A DNA stretch of 64,000 nt from Siderastrea radians (taxonomy: Eukaryota > Cnidaria > Anthozoa > Scleractinia > Rhizangiidae), in the NCBI GenBank assembly GCA_964017195.1, contig OZ024894.1:32494284-32558283 (forward strand), in the 5' to 3' direction. Of this stretch, positions 35,034 to 46,133 are shown piece after piece. The translations under genes were made by a program, and so were the position numbers. The notes beneath the pieces are model-generated. The model had not been told where the DNA came from, ran no database searches, and saw only the letters and a program-made list of their open reading frames with translations. Every line of letters starts with the position of its first letter. Positions within the stretch are counted from its first letter, which is position 1.

Positions 35034-36508
35034 CACCAAGTCATCTTAGAATAGACTAAATTAATTTTATTCTTGTTAGATTTTAATGACGAGTCAGATT
35101 AATATTGATAAAGTTCTTACACATGCAATAATAGTTATAGATGTGTTCTTCCCCAACTCCCAAGAGTCTCGTAATATGCATGGTTTGTACTATAAGGTTT
35201 AAAGCAGGAGGGCAACTCTTTTTTTCAGACAGGTAAAAATGCTTGAATTCAAATGAGAACTTTGTATTGAAATTTTGGCTGAGATGCTGAAAAAAGCTGG
35301 AAATATCTTGTTTACAGCCTGTCAATTTGCTTCATCCCTGACCAAGTAATTTTATCTGGTTCTAACTGTGGATGAAATCCAAAGTGTGACCATTCAAGTG
35401 AAAGCTGTTAAGGTTAAGCAGCGTTTTTCATGTGGTGCTGTTCACTATAATAGGCTGATTCTCAGACAAATCTGAGGTGCTGTCTCTTTTCAATCTTTCA
35501 GCACCAGGATATTGCCTACTTGTGACTACTGGTAATTTTTTTTTTTTTAATGAACAGCTGCAAAGTGATATAATTTCTACTAGTGGTGCTGTTTGTTTTT
35601 TGTTTGTTTGTATGTTTCATTTCTTTTTACTAAATTTTTGTTCAAAAACTCACTTTGGCACTCTTTAAGGGCATGAAGGGTTAGTAATCGTAAAAGAAAA
35701 TGAAAAATAAAATGGGAAGCAGTCCTGTTTTACTAAGAGCTTTATAATTATTTTACCAAAACAAAGGTATCCTTTTAAACAGTTTTTCTTCTCATTGGTC
35801 TGATAACAAGGCAAAGGTCTCATTCTTAGCCTGATTTTAAAACAATCCAAGATGTCTGCTTCCCTTGAGGAGGCAGATAGAGCAGGTGACATCAAACCAT
35901 TGAAAGTGAAGCGAAAGTCTCAACTGTTAGATTGTGAACAGTCTCAGTACAAGATGCCTTCTACACTTGTAAACCACTGACAGCACATGCATCTTTTCAG
36001 TTGTAGTTGTAGGTCAGTACCGGTTAGTACAGTATTGCCATGTAGACCAAGAGATTACAAAACAAAAACTTTTTATGTCATAAAATGCAAAGAAATTTAC
36101 GCTAATTTAGCAGCAGACATTCGCATAAAAATCTTAAAATAAATGTGTTGACTTGGACACTTTGGAATTATGGTCATTCTAACTTCTCTGCCACATTTTT
36201 ACTTATGTACAATGCTTACACACTGTACCATTGCCACTTCCATAATGTTTGTTGTCAGTCTTTGACAACTTTTTGATGATAGCTTGAAAGATCTGTCAAT
36301 GTTGGAGTCGTTAAGTTTCACTGTTGCGCGCGCGATTTCTTTCATAGTTCTTGGATTCGATTGGTCAGTTGATAATTAATTGCATGGCTTGTAGTGTTGT
36401 AACATTCATTGTAAAGAAATTTAGAAAAGCACACATGCTTATATGAACTGATGCAAGCAAAGGAGGGAGTTTGGGAGAATAGGCTATTTTCACGATGTTG
36501 GAATGAGG
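35034..36508. other. LRRC59 3' flank, no further gene
   Basis: The 3' UTR of LRRC59 should begin here. AT-rich sequence with no coding exon or clear mobile element up to the DUF6589-like element. Confidence 0.45.
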
Positions 36509-36872
36509 GTCCACAAAACAGGAGGGCATTTTGCGTTAGCATGCGTGCGACCGCTGTACAAAAAACGTGTGATCGCGGGAATAAGAATGTCGCGGGAGAT
36601 TCAAATTGTATTTTTCGTAGTTTATCCTCTCGAGTTTTTATATAGAAGTTAATTTTCACTAAGGAAAAATGTGTTGTGTGTAGCAAGGACGTTAAATGAC
36701 AGGGTGGACCTCCCGTTTGCGGCTATCAGGCAGATTTTGAGGCTTCCTTTGGGATCGATGTCACAGCCGGTGGAAAAATATATAGAACATATAACATAAT
36801 TATATTGTTATTATTCTCATTTTTATTCATGTACAGCTTGTCGGAAAATTTGCCCGATTAAAGGGACTTTGT

Positions 36873-39030
36873 ATGGTAGTCAGCGAACTCGAAAGACAAA
36901 GACTTGGGGTGCATGAATACTGTGAAAGTGACTCAATAAGAACAATGAGGCAGATGACAGACGTATACTTCATTGATTTTATTGAGCTCATGCTGAAAAG
37001 TAAGGATGACTTTTCTGCTGCATTTGATATTGTTTTGAGTACAAATCTGGCCGAGTACCTTAAGCGATTTCTGATATTTCAGCCCGGAGACTGGCCAGCA
37101 CAGTTATACAGTCGGCAGATTATGTATGAAACACTGCAAAAATACTGCCGCACCTCCGATACTGCTCAGTGCGTAATATCTACTCCGACTGATCATGAAT
37201 ATGCCACACCCTTCACGTCAGTACATTCTCGGGAGGCACAAGTTGGAGAAGATAACGTAAACATCGGTGTGAATCAGCCGGCCATCTTGTCTGTTATACC
37301 GTGTATAGGGCCTTTACACATCTCTTTGAATGGCAGAGAAACTGTATTCAAAGAGTTCATGTGTTTCCTTGAAAATATCTACATCAAGCTCTTTCCACGA
37401 AGTTACCAAAATCTCCCAGGCCTTGGAGAATAAGTCTTGTTCTTCAGATAGTTTATAGCGGCTGGCTGTTCATCAGGGACGCTAGAAAAATTCAAAGTAT
37501 GTAAGGACACAGAATACATCACTTTGCTGAACCTGCTTGACAATTACATACCATTTGTTTTAACAATTTACAGCACAACTTTCAAGCTTAATAACTTTTT
37601 GGAATATTTCAATGCAATGATACGAATATGGGCCATGTTCATGTCTCTTGAGCGACATCATTATGACAAAGCTCCTCTTGTGTGGATAGCAATGTGCACA
37701 TACTGGGGAATTCATAACCCTGACTTATACCTCATGCTCCGTTTGTTTCTGTTAATGTTTGATGAATATCCTGTTGAAAATGCCCACAGTATCATTAGAT
37801 CAAAGACTAATGACAGTGACACAGTTGAACAGTTACAGCAAAACGCATTTAAGCTTCATTTCAGGCAAAAGCAGCTCAGTGTAAATTTAAGGCATATTTT
37901 ACACCCCCATCTAGCTTCACTTTCAGGCAAGCACAATTGAGTTACCTGAAAATCACGTGTGCAGACGTACTTTCACACATATTCATCAAAACAGCCCAGA
38001 ATCAGGGTAAAGCAGAATTTAGAGGCAAGGGAAAAACCTTAAGGGTGGTTTTGCCAACAATCTTCGTCCCAGACCCTGTTAAACCAAAAGGACTTCCTTT
38101 GGGATATTGCAGTGAACCAAAACCAGATCCAGAAAGGGTATGTGACATTCCAGATTGTATTGTTACCAATGATACTGAATGGGTTTTGTTTGAAGGGTGC
38201 TCTCACTCATTCCACCTTACTTGCCTCATAGAAATTCAATACTGTCCACTATGTCAAAAATTACTACAACACAAAGCAAAGAGCCTGGCAATCACAGCAC
38301 CACAGTCAGCAAACTAAAGAAAGTGAATCAGATGTACCAGAAGGTGAAGTTGCTTCAAATGGCACATTGGAAGATTCTAATATAAATATACCTAAGTGTG
38401 AAACAAGTAATGTGGAAGCTAATATTGTCAACATCAATAGACGAATATCTTCTTTGGCACCTATTGCACCCCCATCTCAAAAGAAACGGCAACAGCAACA
38501 GCAACAACCACAACAAACCCAAAAGGCCACAGAAGTTGTAACAGTGATTAAAACACCCCACTGCAAGCAGTGTGGTCATCCAGTAAAAGGCCATAAATGA
38601 CCACATCATTAAGTATGGAAATACCCTTTACAGCCAAATCAACTTACCACCAGGCCAACTTAATCTTGACATCAAAGAGGCTCTAGCCACAAGGAGTGAC
38701 CATTTCTCCTTGACAATCATGGATGATCTTGGCTTGTTCTCCCTTGCATGTCTAGAAATTAAATTGCAAGAAAATTGTCAGATCCCAGAACAGATCTGTG
38801 TAATTTTAATAGTTCCCCCTGACACGTCAATGCTTCTTTGCTTCGACTACACACAGAGGAAGCTTGGCTTACTTGAAAGCCACAAACACAACATACATGG
38901 TGGTGTAATTGCAGTTGGACAGTATGATGATATAAGTGGATTTGTGAGGTATCTTGGTCACATGCTTGCTCGTGGTTGGCATACAGGAATTCCCGGAACA
39001 AACATTTCTGTTTTCAAGAAACACATTTAG
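36873..39030 (+). pseudogene. DUF6589-like transposon gene with RING-like finger, at least four frame breaks
   Basis: Long + strand frames follow each other without introns. 36873-37433 contains SVIPCIGPLHISLNGRETVF, the sort of block I associate with DUF6589 proteins. 37524-37940 contains NFLEYFNAMIRIWAMFMSLE and VENAHSIIRSKTNDSDTVEQ. 37937-38317 has a RING-like cysteine-histidine cluster (CDIPDCIV...CSHSFHLTCLIE then YCPLC). 38328-38600 has a poly-Gln stretch and CKQCGHPVKGHK. About 38603-39030 reads IIKYGNTLYSQINLPPGQLN to ISVFKKHI. Breaks lie near 37433-37500, 37940, 38317 and 38600. The family name is from memory and uncertain. What is certain is an intronless, repeatedly frameshifted protein inside a TIR-bounded unit, so it is not functional. 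Confidence 0.6.
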
Positions 39031-39770
39031 CTGACAAAGCAGTAAAGCCGTCATTATGAGTAGACATATAGTGTAAATCTTAAAGAAATTACCATAAAAT
39101 AAAAAATAAGGAAAACAAAAACAAAAACAAACAAATACAAAATGGTTAGGTTTTAGTTCTTAAGCCATTTTTTTAAGCAGCTATGAGAACATTTCTGAAT
39201 TATGTATTTATCGCTTGTTCATATCATGATATTTTTGGACTGGTGATCTAGGCTAGATTTTGATTAGGAAGGCAAATAGTGTACTAATTAACACAATAAA
39301 ATGTAAACAAATAGTGCACCAAGACAAACAAAGAAAAAAACTTCAGAATTGAGACTGATCGCAGTCATTTCTTTCGCTTTTGATTAAGAAATGGTGGCAT
39401 TATCATAGTCTAATTTGTTATCAGGAATGCTCAATGTTATAAAGAAAAATGCAAAGGAGAGTTTCCCCGATAAATCTAACCAGAGAGAATGTACGATGAA
39501 GAAACCTAAAAATTACTACAATAGGCCATTTTTTAACACTACATTCGCAGCATCCAACAATTGTAAAAGAACTCCATGCTGCAATTATTAAGCGTTCACT
39601 TTGGAGATCATAGCTACATTCTGAGATTTTCAAATCGGGAGAACGGTGAAATCGCAGATTCAAAACAAAACCAAATCAAAATATCACCGCTGACCAAAAA
39701 GAAGGATTTTTGATTATAACATTAAGCAATAAAAAATGATGTATTACATCTAGGTACTTACTAGCTGCAG
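39031..39770. other. 3' non-coding part of the 36519-40112 element
   Basis: AT-rich, A-rich runs at 39096-39140. No frame with a domain. Confidence 0.4.
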
Positions 39771-40122
39771 TGCTTTATCCTTTCAGCTCCTCTTGCCGTT
39801 TAAACCACGGGCAGATATTCAAGCTCCTTACAACATTCAGTCGCCACATTGTCCTCGTGTCACGTTACCCACAGTAAATATCGGAGCTGATGAACGGCAC
39901 ACCGCAACAAAATACGCCTACTGTTGTCACACAAAATAAGTAAGCACTCTTAAGATGGTATCCCGCAAATAAAACCTAAAATTCGTTTCACTCTGAGCGA
40001 GAATTTCGGCCACAAATAGTGGACGATTATGTAAACAATCCATGGTAGAACGTTTCCTTTGTGCTCACTAGCCCACATCGACGCATGCGCACGCAAAATG
40101 CCCTCCTGTTGGTCTAACTGTT

Positions 40123-41639
40123 GGTCCACAATAGGGTTCTCAGATCCCGCCATCCCGCCTATTTTTTCCTGTTAATCCCGCAGTCCCGCCCTTCTTTACG
40201 TCGAAATCCCGATCCCGCCCAAATTTTGAAATTGTTTTCTATGTTCATGATGAAAGCATCACATACCTCTTATACAACGGGTAGCAGACAAACACGTTTT
40301 TATGGTCGACGTTTTTGTGGTCTCGATATCGCCACTAATGATCATAACGTGAGTTTTGTTTGTGTTATTCTGTCTTACCTTATCTTGTCCAGGTATTAGT
40401 GAAAAGTAAAGATTGACAAAGATTTTTTGTTATGATATTCTCGGCCCTGCTGTTTTTGGAAGACAACCAGCCGAATGTCTTTACGACATGTCCCTGTTTC
40501 TGTTCAAAATTTTAATAGAAGGGGTAGTTGTGCAGTGTTTAGCGCGCCGGGGTTTTGATCTGAAGGTCGGTGCGTTCCTCAGACACAAAAGTGTTCTCCA
40601 CGTTGTTTCTCTACACCCAGCTGTATAAAAATGGGTTGTATCCTTAGACAAGGCTAGGGGCACAAATTAAGGTCATACAAGATCGGTCCAGTTATGAGGT
40701 CTGCAAAAATGAAATGTAGAAAAGATTTCACACTACAGTGTAAAAGTCGACTCACCGTAACAGTCTATTTCAAAGCTTTTAGTGTCTTTACTTGCCTTCA
40801 GAAAATCTCTGCTTGGAAGTGTTCTTTTCGAAGAAAGGCATTCCTACTCGCACTCTTTTCATAATATATAGCAACAAAACTTGTGATGTCAAATACCTCG
40901 TTTACGGCGAACGTCGTTACATTATCGTCCACCCGTGTTGCCATACCGGCTAGACTAACCATAGCTGTTCCAACTAACGCTCAATGGAGAGGGTCAGAAA
41001 AGTCATGAACGCAGACAAGGCCAAGAAATGCAACACGACATGTGACTTGATACCTCTTTCTTGTGATGAAAGTGACGAGAATAGAAATGTCCGAAATCAA
41101 CACAAATCACCACAAAAGGACGCTTACTAGCTTGGCATTCAGGCTACCCTGCCTTGGTCGATTCATTACTTGAAAGACGACACACTTCATACCACAAAGG
41201 ATACATTTGTATCAGCCTGCCCTGGTAAAATCATGTAGTCTCATAAAAATTCAAAATTGACGAGAATAGAAAATGAAAGTGACGAGAATAGAAATGTCCG
41301 AAATCAACACAAATCACCACAAAAGGACGCTTACTAGTTTGGCATTTAGGCTACCCTGCCTTGGTCGATTCATTACTTGAAAGACGACACACTTCATACC
41401 ACAAAGGATACATTTGTATCAGCCTGCCCTGGTAAAATCATGTAGTCTCATAAAAATTCAAATACCGTATCCCGCTACTATTCCCTTGCGATTCTCGCAT
41501 CCCGACTTCTCAAAAACACAAAATCCCGCTCCCGCTCGTAATTGAAATTCCCGCATCCCGCTCCTATTTTCAGCTCCCATCCTGAATATCGCCACAAAAA
41601 TAAGCCAAATCCCGCATCCCGCCAAACCTATTGTGGACC
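40123..41639. mobile_element. 1.5-kb TIR element with CCCGC-rich ends
   Basis: GGTCCACAATAGG (40123-40135) and CCTATTGTGGACC (ending 41639) are exact 13-bp inverted ends. Inside each end lies a cluster of ATCCCGC and CCCGCC words, and these run in the same orientation at both ends. No transposase. It abuts the 36519-40112 element. Confidence 0.7.
41068..41465. repeat. 207-bp tandem duplication inside the 40123-41639 element
   Basis: GAAAGTGACGAGAATAGAAA begins at 41068 and 41275. The two copies are almost identical through CTACCCTGCCTTGGTCGATT and CATGTAGTCTCATAAAAATT. Confidence 0.88.
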
Positions 41640-41771
41640 TCTGGAATGCGTCATTCTACTACCAGGTAACCCCATTCAACTAACCCTTAAGCTCGAAAAA
41701 GCATAATGGAAATGAAGATTTCTCGTTGGAGTGCACTGTGGTTGTAAGACGACAACTTGTTAATCACTCAT

Positions 41772-41923
41772 TCCAAAATGGCAGAGAATGCATTATTCTT
41801 TTGTCTCCATGTTAATTGGCCCTTGTTGCCTCGTATTAAACCAAATATTCCTTTCGAGGCAACAAGGGCCAATTAAAAATGAGACAAAAGAGTAATGTAT
41901 TTTCCGCCATTTTGGAATAAGAT
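41772..41923. mobile_element. 150-bp palindromic MITE
   Basis: The arms ATTCCAAAATGGC...GGCCCTTGTTGCCTCG and CGAGGCAACAAGGGCC...GCCATTTTGGAAT are about 65 bp each with a 21-base loop (about 41837-41857). The transcript would form a long hairpin. Confidence 0.75.
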
Positions 41924-42194
41924 GTATTTTTCTCTAAAATTCTCATCCGTGATCTCAAATGCGTATCGGTCTCATGAAAATCTGCTGTTTTTCATCTGCT
42001 TGTTTCCGGACCCCCTTCCCTTGATTCCCCCTCTTTGATACCCAATCCCATATACCTGTTACAACCCTGGTGTCCAATCGAACCTCTCCAGTGGCAGATC
42101 TAGCAAAGGGCCCACTCTCCCTTCCCACCCCTCCCTTTTACTTTTGGCAAAGAAAAGAGGGCTGTGGAGCCAAAACTTACAGCATTTTGACTCA

Positions 42195-42674
42195 GGGGCC
42201 GATTACATGAGGCGGGCTGGCCCGGTTAGCCGGGCGGGTTCGATTTGCCGGGGCTCGGCTGTGAAACGCATTAAAAATCAACTTCGCTTCGCGATTACCT
42301 GGAAAAATTTCAGCTCGGCTAGCTGGGATCCCGGCATCGCGATGCCGGAATCCCGGCTAGCCGGGCTGAAAATTTAGCATGTCACCGCGATTGCTGGGCT
42401 AACCACTAAATTTCGCTTCAGAGCAAAATGGTTCACCAGAAGATCGATATTTCTGTTTCTATATAGCACATAAGGGTTTATCAGACCATAAAGCTACATA
42501 AAACTGAAAATATTACACCAAAATAATGGATCGGCGAAAATACAAACACTCGATTCATGCTCTTTGATGTAGCCATCTTTTCACACGAAAGCTGCTAAAT
42601 TTAGCCGCAGGCGGGCACCGGGCTGAGCAGTCATCTCGGTAGACCGAGCCAGCCCGGCTCATGTAATCGGCCCC
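42195..42674. mobile_element. 480-bp MITE, GGGGCCGATTACATGAG ends
   Basis: GGGGCCGATTACATGAG and CTCATGTAATCGGCCCC are inverted. The inner arms carry CCGGGCTAGCC words that fold back on each other. CTCAG occurs at both edges if the outermost G/C base is counted as flank. Confidence 0.8.
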
Positions 42675-42755
42675 TCAGTCCGCCTCGGCAATTTTGTTTT
42701 GGGCCTCACCTTACATGTTCTGGTTCTACCGCTGCTTTCCTTTCGGAAACCTTTA

Positions 42756-42970
42756 TTAGCCCTTAAAGCCCCAGCATCTGAACATACACATTCTCCTCAC
42801 TGTTGTTCCGTATATTTTCTATGGTATCAGTTGAGAGAATTTGCACAAACATCAAGATATTTTATGTTTGGTGATCATTTCGTTTATTCTCTTGACCTGT
42901 ATGTTTGATCAAGTAGGGATATTGTAAGGAGAAAATAGGTGCTTGTCACTATTGGGTCTAAAAGGGTTAA
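42756..42970. mobile_element. MITE copy B of the CCTTTAAGCCC family
   Basis: TTAGCCCTTAAAGCCCC at the left and GGGTCTAAAAGGGTTAA at the right are near-inverted. The core shares ACATTCTCCTCACTGTTG and TTGGTGATCATTTC with copy A. Confidence 0.75.
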
Positions 42971-43528
42971 GAACAGTGCACTTGGTTCCGGGTCTTCACT
43001 TCCATGATACGGACGGACTCCATCAAAATGACGATGTGTGTCTCTCTCTTTCTCTCTCTTTGGTGTCCGTATTAAAGAGGTTCGATTTTCCGTTTAACAG
43101 CTTTTATTTATTCGGGTTGAATGCAAATAACATCTGACGTTCTTTTCTGCAATATGGTGAAATTTATGAGGACAACCTTTGGGTCTCACACCACTGCAGT
43201 GTGGTCCCCCCGTACCCTAACTCCCTCTACCACGCCTTCCCCTCCCCGCTTGCGATATAATGTAACATGTGTTTGCAGATCGAGGAATCAGCATAATCAG
43301 TTTTCATACAAACCGGGTAAAGAGCAGCGTGACTACGTGAAATTAATTATGGCGTGACATTAAAACTGCACGCAAAGTGAGTAAAGCTCTTCATTTCCCT
43401 TTTCTTCGAAGACAGCATATTCAGCGCGTCGGTTTCTCAATTTTCAGTCTTTGCGAACATAAATAACTTCGCTGCTCATATAAATTTTTCATAGCAAATT
43501 TCAACAATTAATTTCCGCCTACATTTTC
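42971..43528. other. No gene seen
   Basis: Short frames only (43121-43357 and 42943-43137 on +) with no domains. A CT-rich microsatellite lies at about 43039-43062. Confidence 0.4.
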
Positions 43529-43536
43529 AAGTTGAT

Positions 43537-43960
43537 CCCGGGGGGACACTCCCTTATATATGCTATATAGGTATGTGCCGCCCGATAGGGTAAGGTTTTT
43601 GAGGCGCCCAGTCCTTAAATAGGGTATCCTTTTTGGTATTTTTTTGGTATTGTAATCTTTAGATGTTCCTTAGATAGGGCCACTAAATTGCAGTATCCAC
43701 CTCAACAGGCAAAGCGACAAACATATGGTCTGTTGAAACTGTACTACACGCCCGAATACACGTTATGAAGTTTAACAAAGCGATTTTAAAAGGACACTTA
43801 TAGCTTGTACTTCTGTAAAATAGGGTGCCATTTCTTGGTTTTGGGCCTTAAAAAGGGTATCAATTTTCGATTTTCTTCCCTTAAATAGGGTCAGGGTTTG
43901 AGAACCTTTGCGGCACACACCTATCCTAAATTGACGGGAGTACCTCCCCCCCCCCCCGGG
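43537..43960. mobile_element. 424-bp MITE, CCCGGGGGG ends, 8-bp target duplication
   Basis: CCCGGGGGGACACTCCC at the left pairs with GGGAGTACCTCCCCC...CCCGGG at the right. AAGTTGAT flanks both sides exactly (43529-43536 and 43961-43968), which supports a hAT-type insertion. The interior repeats TTAAATAGGG and GGGTAT words. Fragments of the family occur at 29700 and 48170. Confidence 0.85.
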
Positions 43961-44552
43961 AAGTTGATACGCCTGTTTTCTTCTAAACAAAAACAAAATC
44001 CTGAACCTGAATAAAATTCATCAAGCTTTCAAAATTCAATAGGTCTCTATTAGAATGCTTTGTTGTTAAGGGGGCAATATACCTGGATGCCTTTTCCCCC
44101 AACGTCTTAGCCTTTTTTCTTAATTATCTCCACGGGAGTTCATTCAATCCTAACCTGCGATCAGGCTCTATTTTCGTTTCGCTCGGTGAAACATTCAGGC
44201 GGGACGGGCGAAACGAAAAATAGAGCCTGATACAATTCTTCTACGGAACGTCTGCCGCCCACTTTTTTTGATTGATTGACGTTCAACAAAACAGCCAATC
44301 AAAATTTCTTCTGCTTGCACGATCCTCGGTATGCAAATTTCCCATAACAGCAATTCGCAGAAAGTCACGTAAATGTCGGCAAAATAAGAATATCATAGGC
44401 TACGATGTATCTTCTAGGCACAAGTACTCAAATTTACACGATTGCTAACTTGAAGGTTCCGGTACTGTACATGGTTGCTCTGTCTGAGCTGAAACTGAAT
44501 GAAAATTCAAAACACGACGAGGTTGTCATGTACAAAAATATGCTGCATGCTT

Positions 44553-45432
44553 GCTATCTCTAAAATAGGGAATGGGGAATCGAGGAACGGGGAACGGGGA
44601 ACGGGGAATCTCTAAAATAGGGAATATCTAAAACAGGGAATCTCTAAAATAGGGAATCTCTAAAATGGGGAATCTCTAAAATAGGGAATCTCTAAAACGG
44701 GGAATCTCTAAAATAGGGAATCTCTAAAATAGGGAATCTCTAAAACGGGGAATCTCTAAAATAGGGAATCTCTAAAATAGGGAATCTCTAAAACGGGGAA
44801 TCTCTAAAACGGGGAATCTCTAAAATGGGGAATCTCTAAAATAGGGAATCTCTAAAACGGGGAATCTCTAAAATAGGGAATCTCTAAAACGGGGAATCTC
44901 TAAAATAGGGAATCTCTAAAATGGGGAATCCCTAAAACGGGGAATCTCTAAAACGGGGAATCTCTAAAATAGGGAATCTCTAAAACGGGGAATATCTAAA
45001 ATAGGGAATCTCTAAAATAGGGAATCTCTAAAACGGGGAATCTCTAAAATAGGGAATCTCTAAAATAGGGAATCTCTAAAACAGGGAATCTCTAAAATAG
45101 GGAATCTCTAAAACGGAGAATCTCTAAAACGGGGAATCTCTAAAATAAGGAATCTCTAAAATAGGGAATCTCTAAAACGGGGAATCTCTAAAATAGGGAA
45201 TCTCTAAAATAGGGAATCTCTAAAATGGGGAATCTCTAAAATAGGGAATCTCTAAAACGGGGAATCTCTAAAATAGGGAATCTCTAAAACGGGGAATCTC
45301 TAAAATAGGGAATCTCTAAAACGGGGAATCTCTAAAACGGGGAATCTCTAAAATAGGGAATCTCTAAAATAGGGAATCTCTAAAATGGGGAATCTCTAAA
45401 ACGGGGAATCTCTAAAATAGGGAATCTCTAAA
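44553..45432 (+). repeat. Left arm: (AATCTCTAAAAYRGGG)n
   Basis: 16-bp unit GGAATCTCTAAAATAG with three interspersed variants (AATAGGG, AACGGGG, AATGGGG). The variants do not form a simple higher-order period by eye. Confidence 0.92.
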
Positions 45433-45660
45433 TCCACAAGCCCGAACTAAAATCTCATGTCTGTTTTTCTCTCTACCATAATTTGGAAAGGATAGATAAC
45501 CCAAGGGACCCTATAAACGCGTTGCGTGACCAACTCGTCACACATCCCTTTAATAAGGCACCGTAATTGCAGATTGAAGAGAGGTATCTTTTTCGGTGTA
45601 ATAAAATTGAGTGAACTGAAATAAATCACATCCTGCTGATTGTGATACAATTTATTTTTG
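45433..45660. other. Unique loop between the inverted arms
   Basis: 228 bp of non-repetitive sequence. A 67-residue open frame on - (45447-45650) fills most of it but shows no domain and no start context of note. Confidence 0.5.
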
Positions 45661-46133
45661 GTTCCCTATTTTAGAGATTCCCCGTTTTAGAGATTCCCTG
45701 TTTTAGAGATTCCCTATTTTAGAGATTCCCTGTTTTAGAGATTCCCTATTTTAGAGATTCCCTATTTTAGAGATTCCCCGTTTTAGAGATTCCCTATTTT
45801 AGAGATTCCCTATTTTAGAGATTCCCCGTTTTAGAGATTCCCTATTTTAGAGATTCCCCGTTTTAGAGATTCCCTATTTTAGAGATTCCCTATTTTAGAG
45901 ATTCCCTATTTTAGAGATTCCCCGTTTTAGAGATTCCCTATTTTAGAGATTCCCTATTTTAGAGATTCCCTATTTTAGAGATTCCCTATTTTAGAGATTC
46001 CCTATTTTAGAGATTCCCTGTTTTAGAGATTCCCTATTTTAGAGATTCCCCGTTCCCCATTCCCCGTTCCCCGTTCCCCGTTCCCCGTTCCTCGATTCCC
46101 CGTTCCTCGATTCCCCGTTCCCTATTTTAGAGA
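45661..46133 (-). repeat. Right arm: same 16-bp unit in reverse
   Basis: CCCTATTTTAGAGATT units with the same variant types as the left arm, ending in (CCCCGTT)n and CCTCGATT words that mirror the left end. Confidence 0.92.

Larger units (their letters stand above)
36519..40112. mobile_element. 3.6-kb decayed DNA transposon with about 20-bp TIRs
   Basis: The left arm (36519: CAGGAGGGCATTTTGCGT, then GCATGCGT and CGA) and right arm (40080-40112, the reverse complement with CGTGCGCATGCGTCGA) are inverted repeats. They enclose the broken protein gene at 36873-39030. The exact outer ends and a target duplication could not be fixed; GGTCCAC lies near both ends. Confidence 0.55.
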
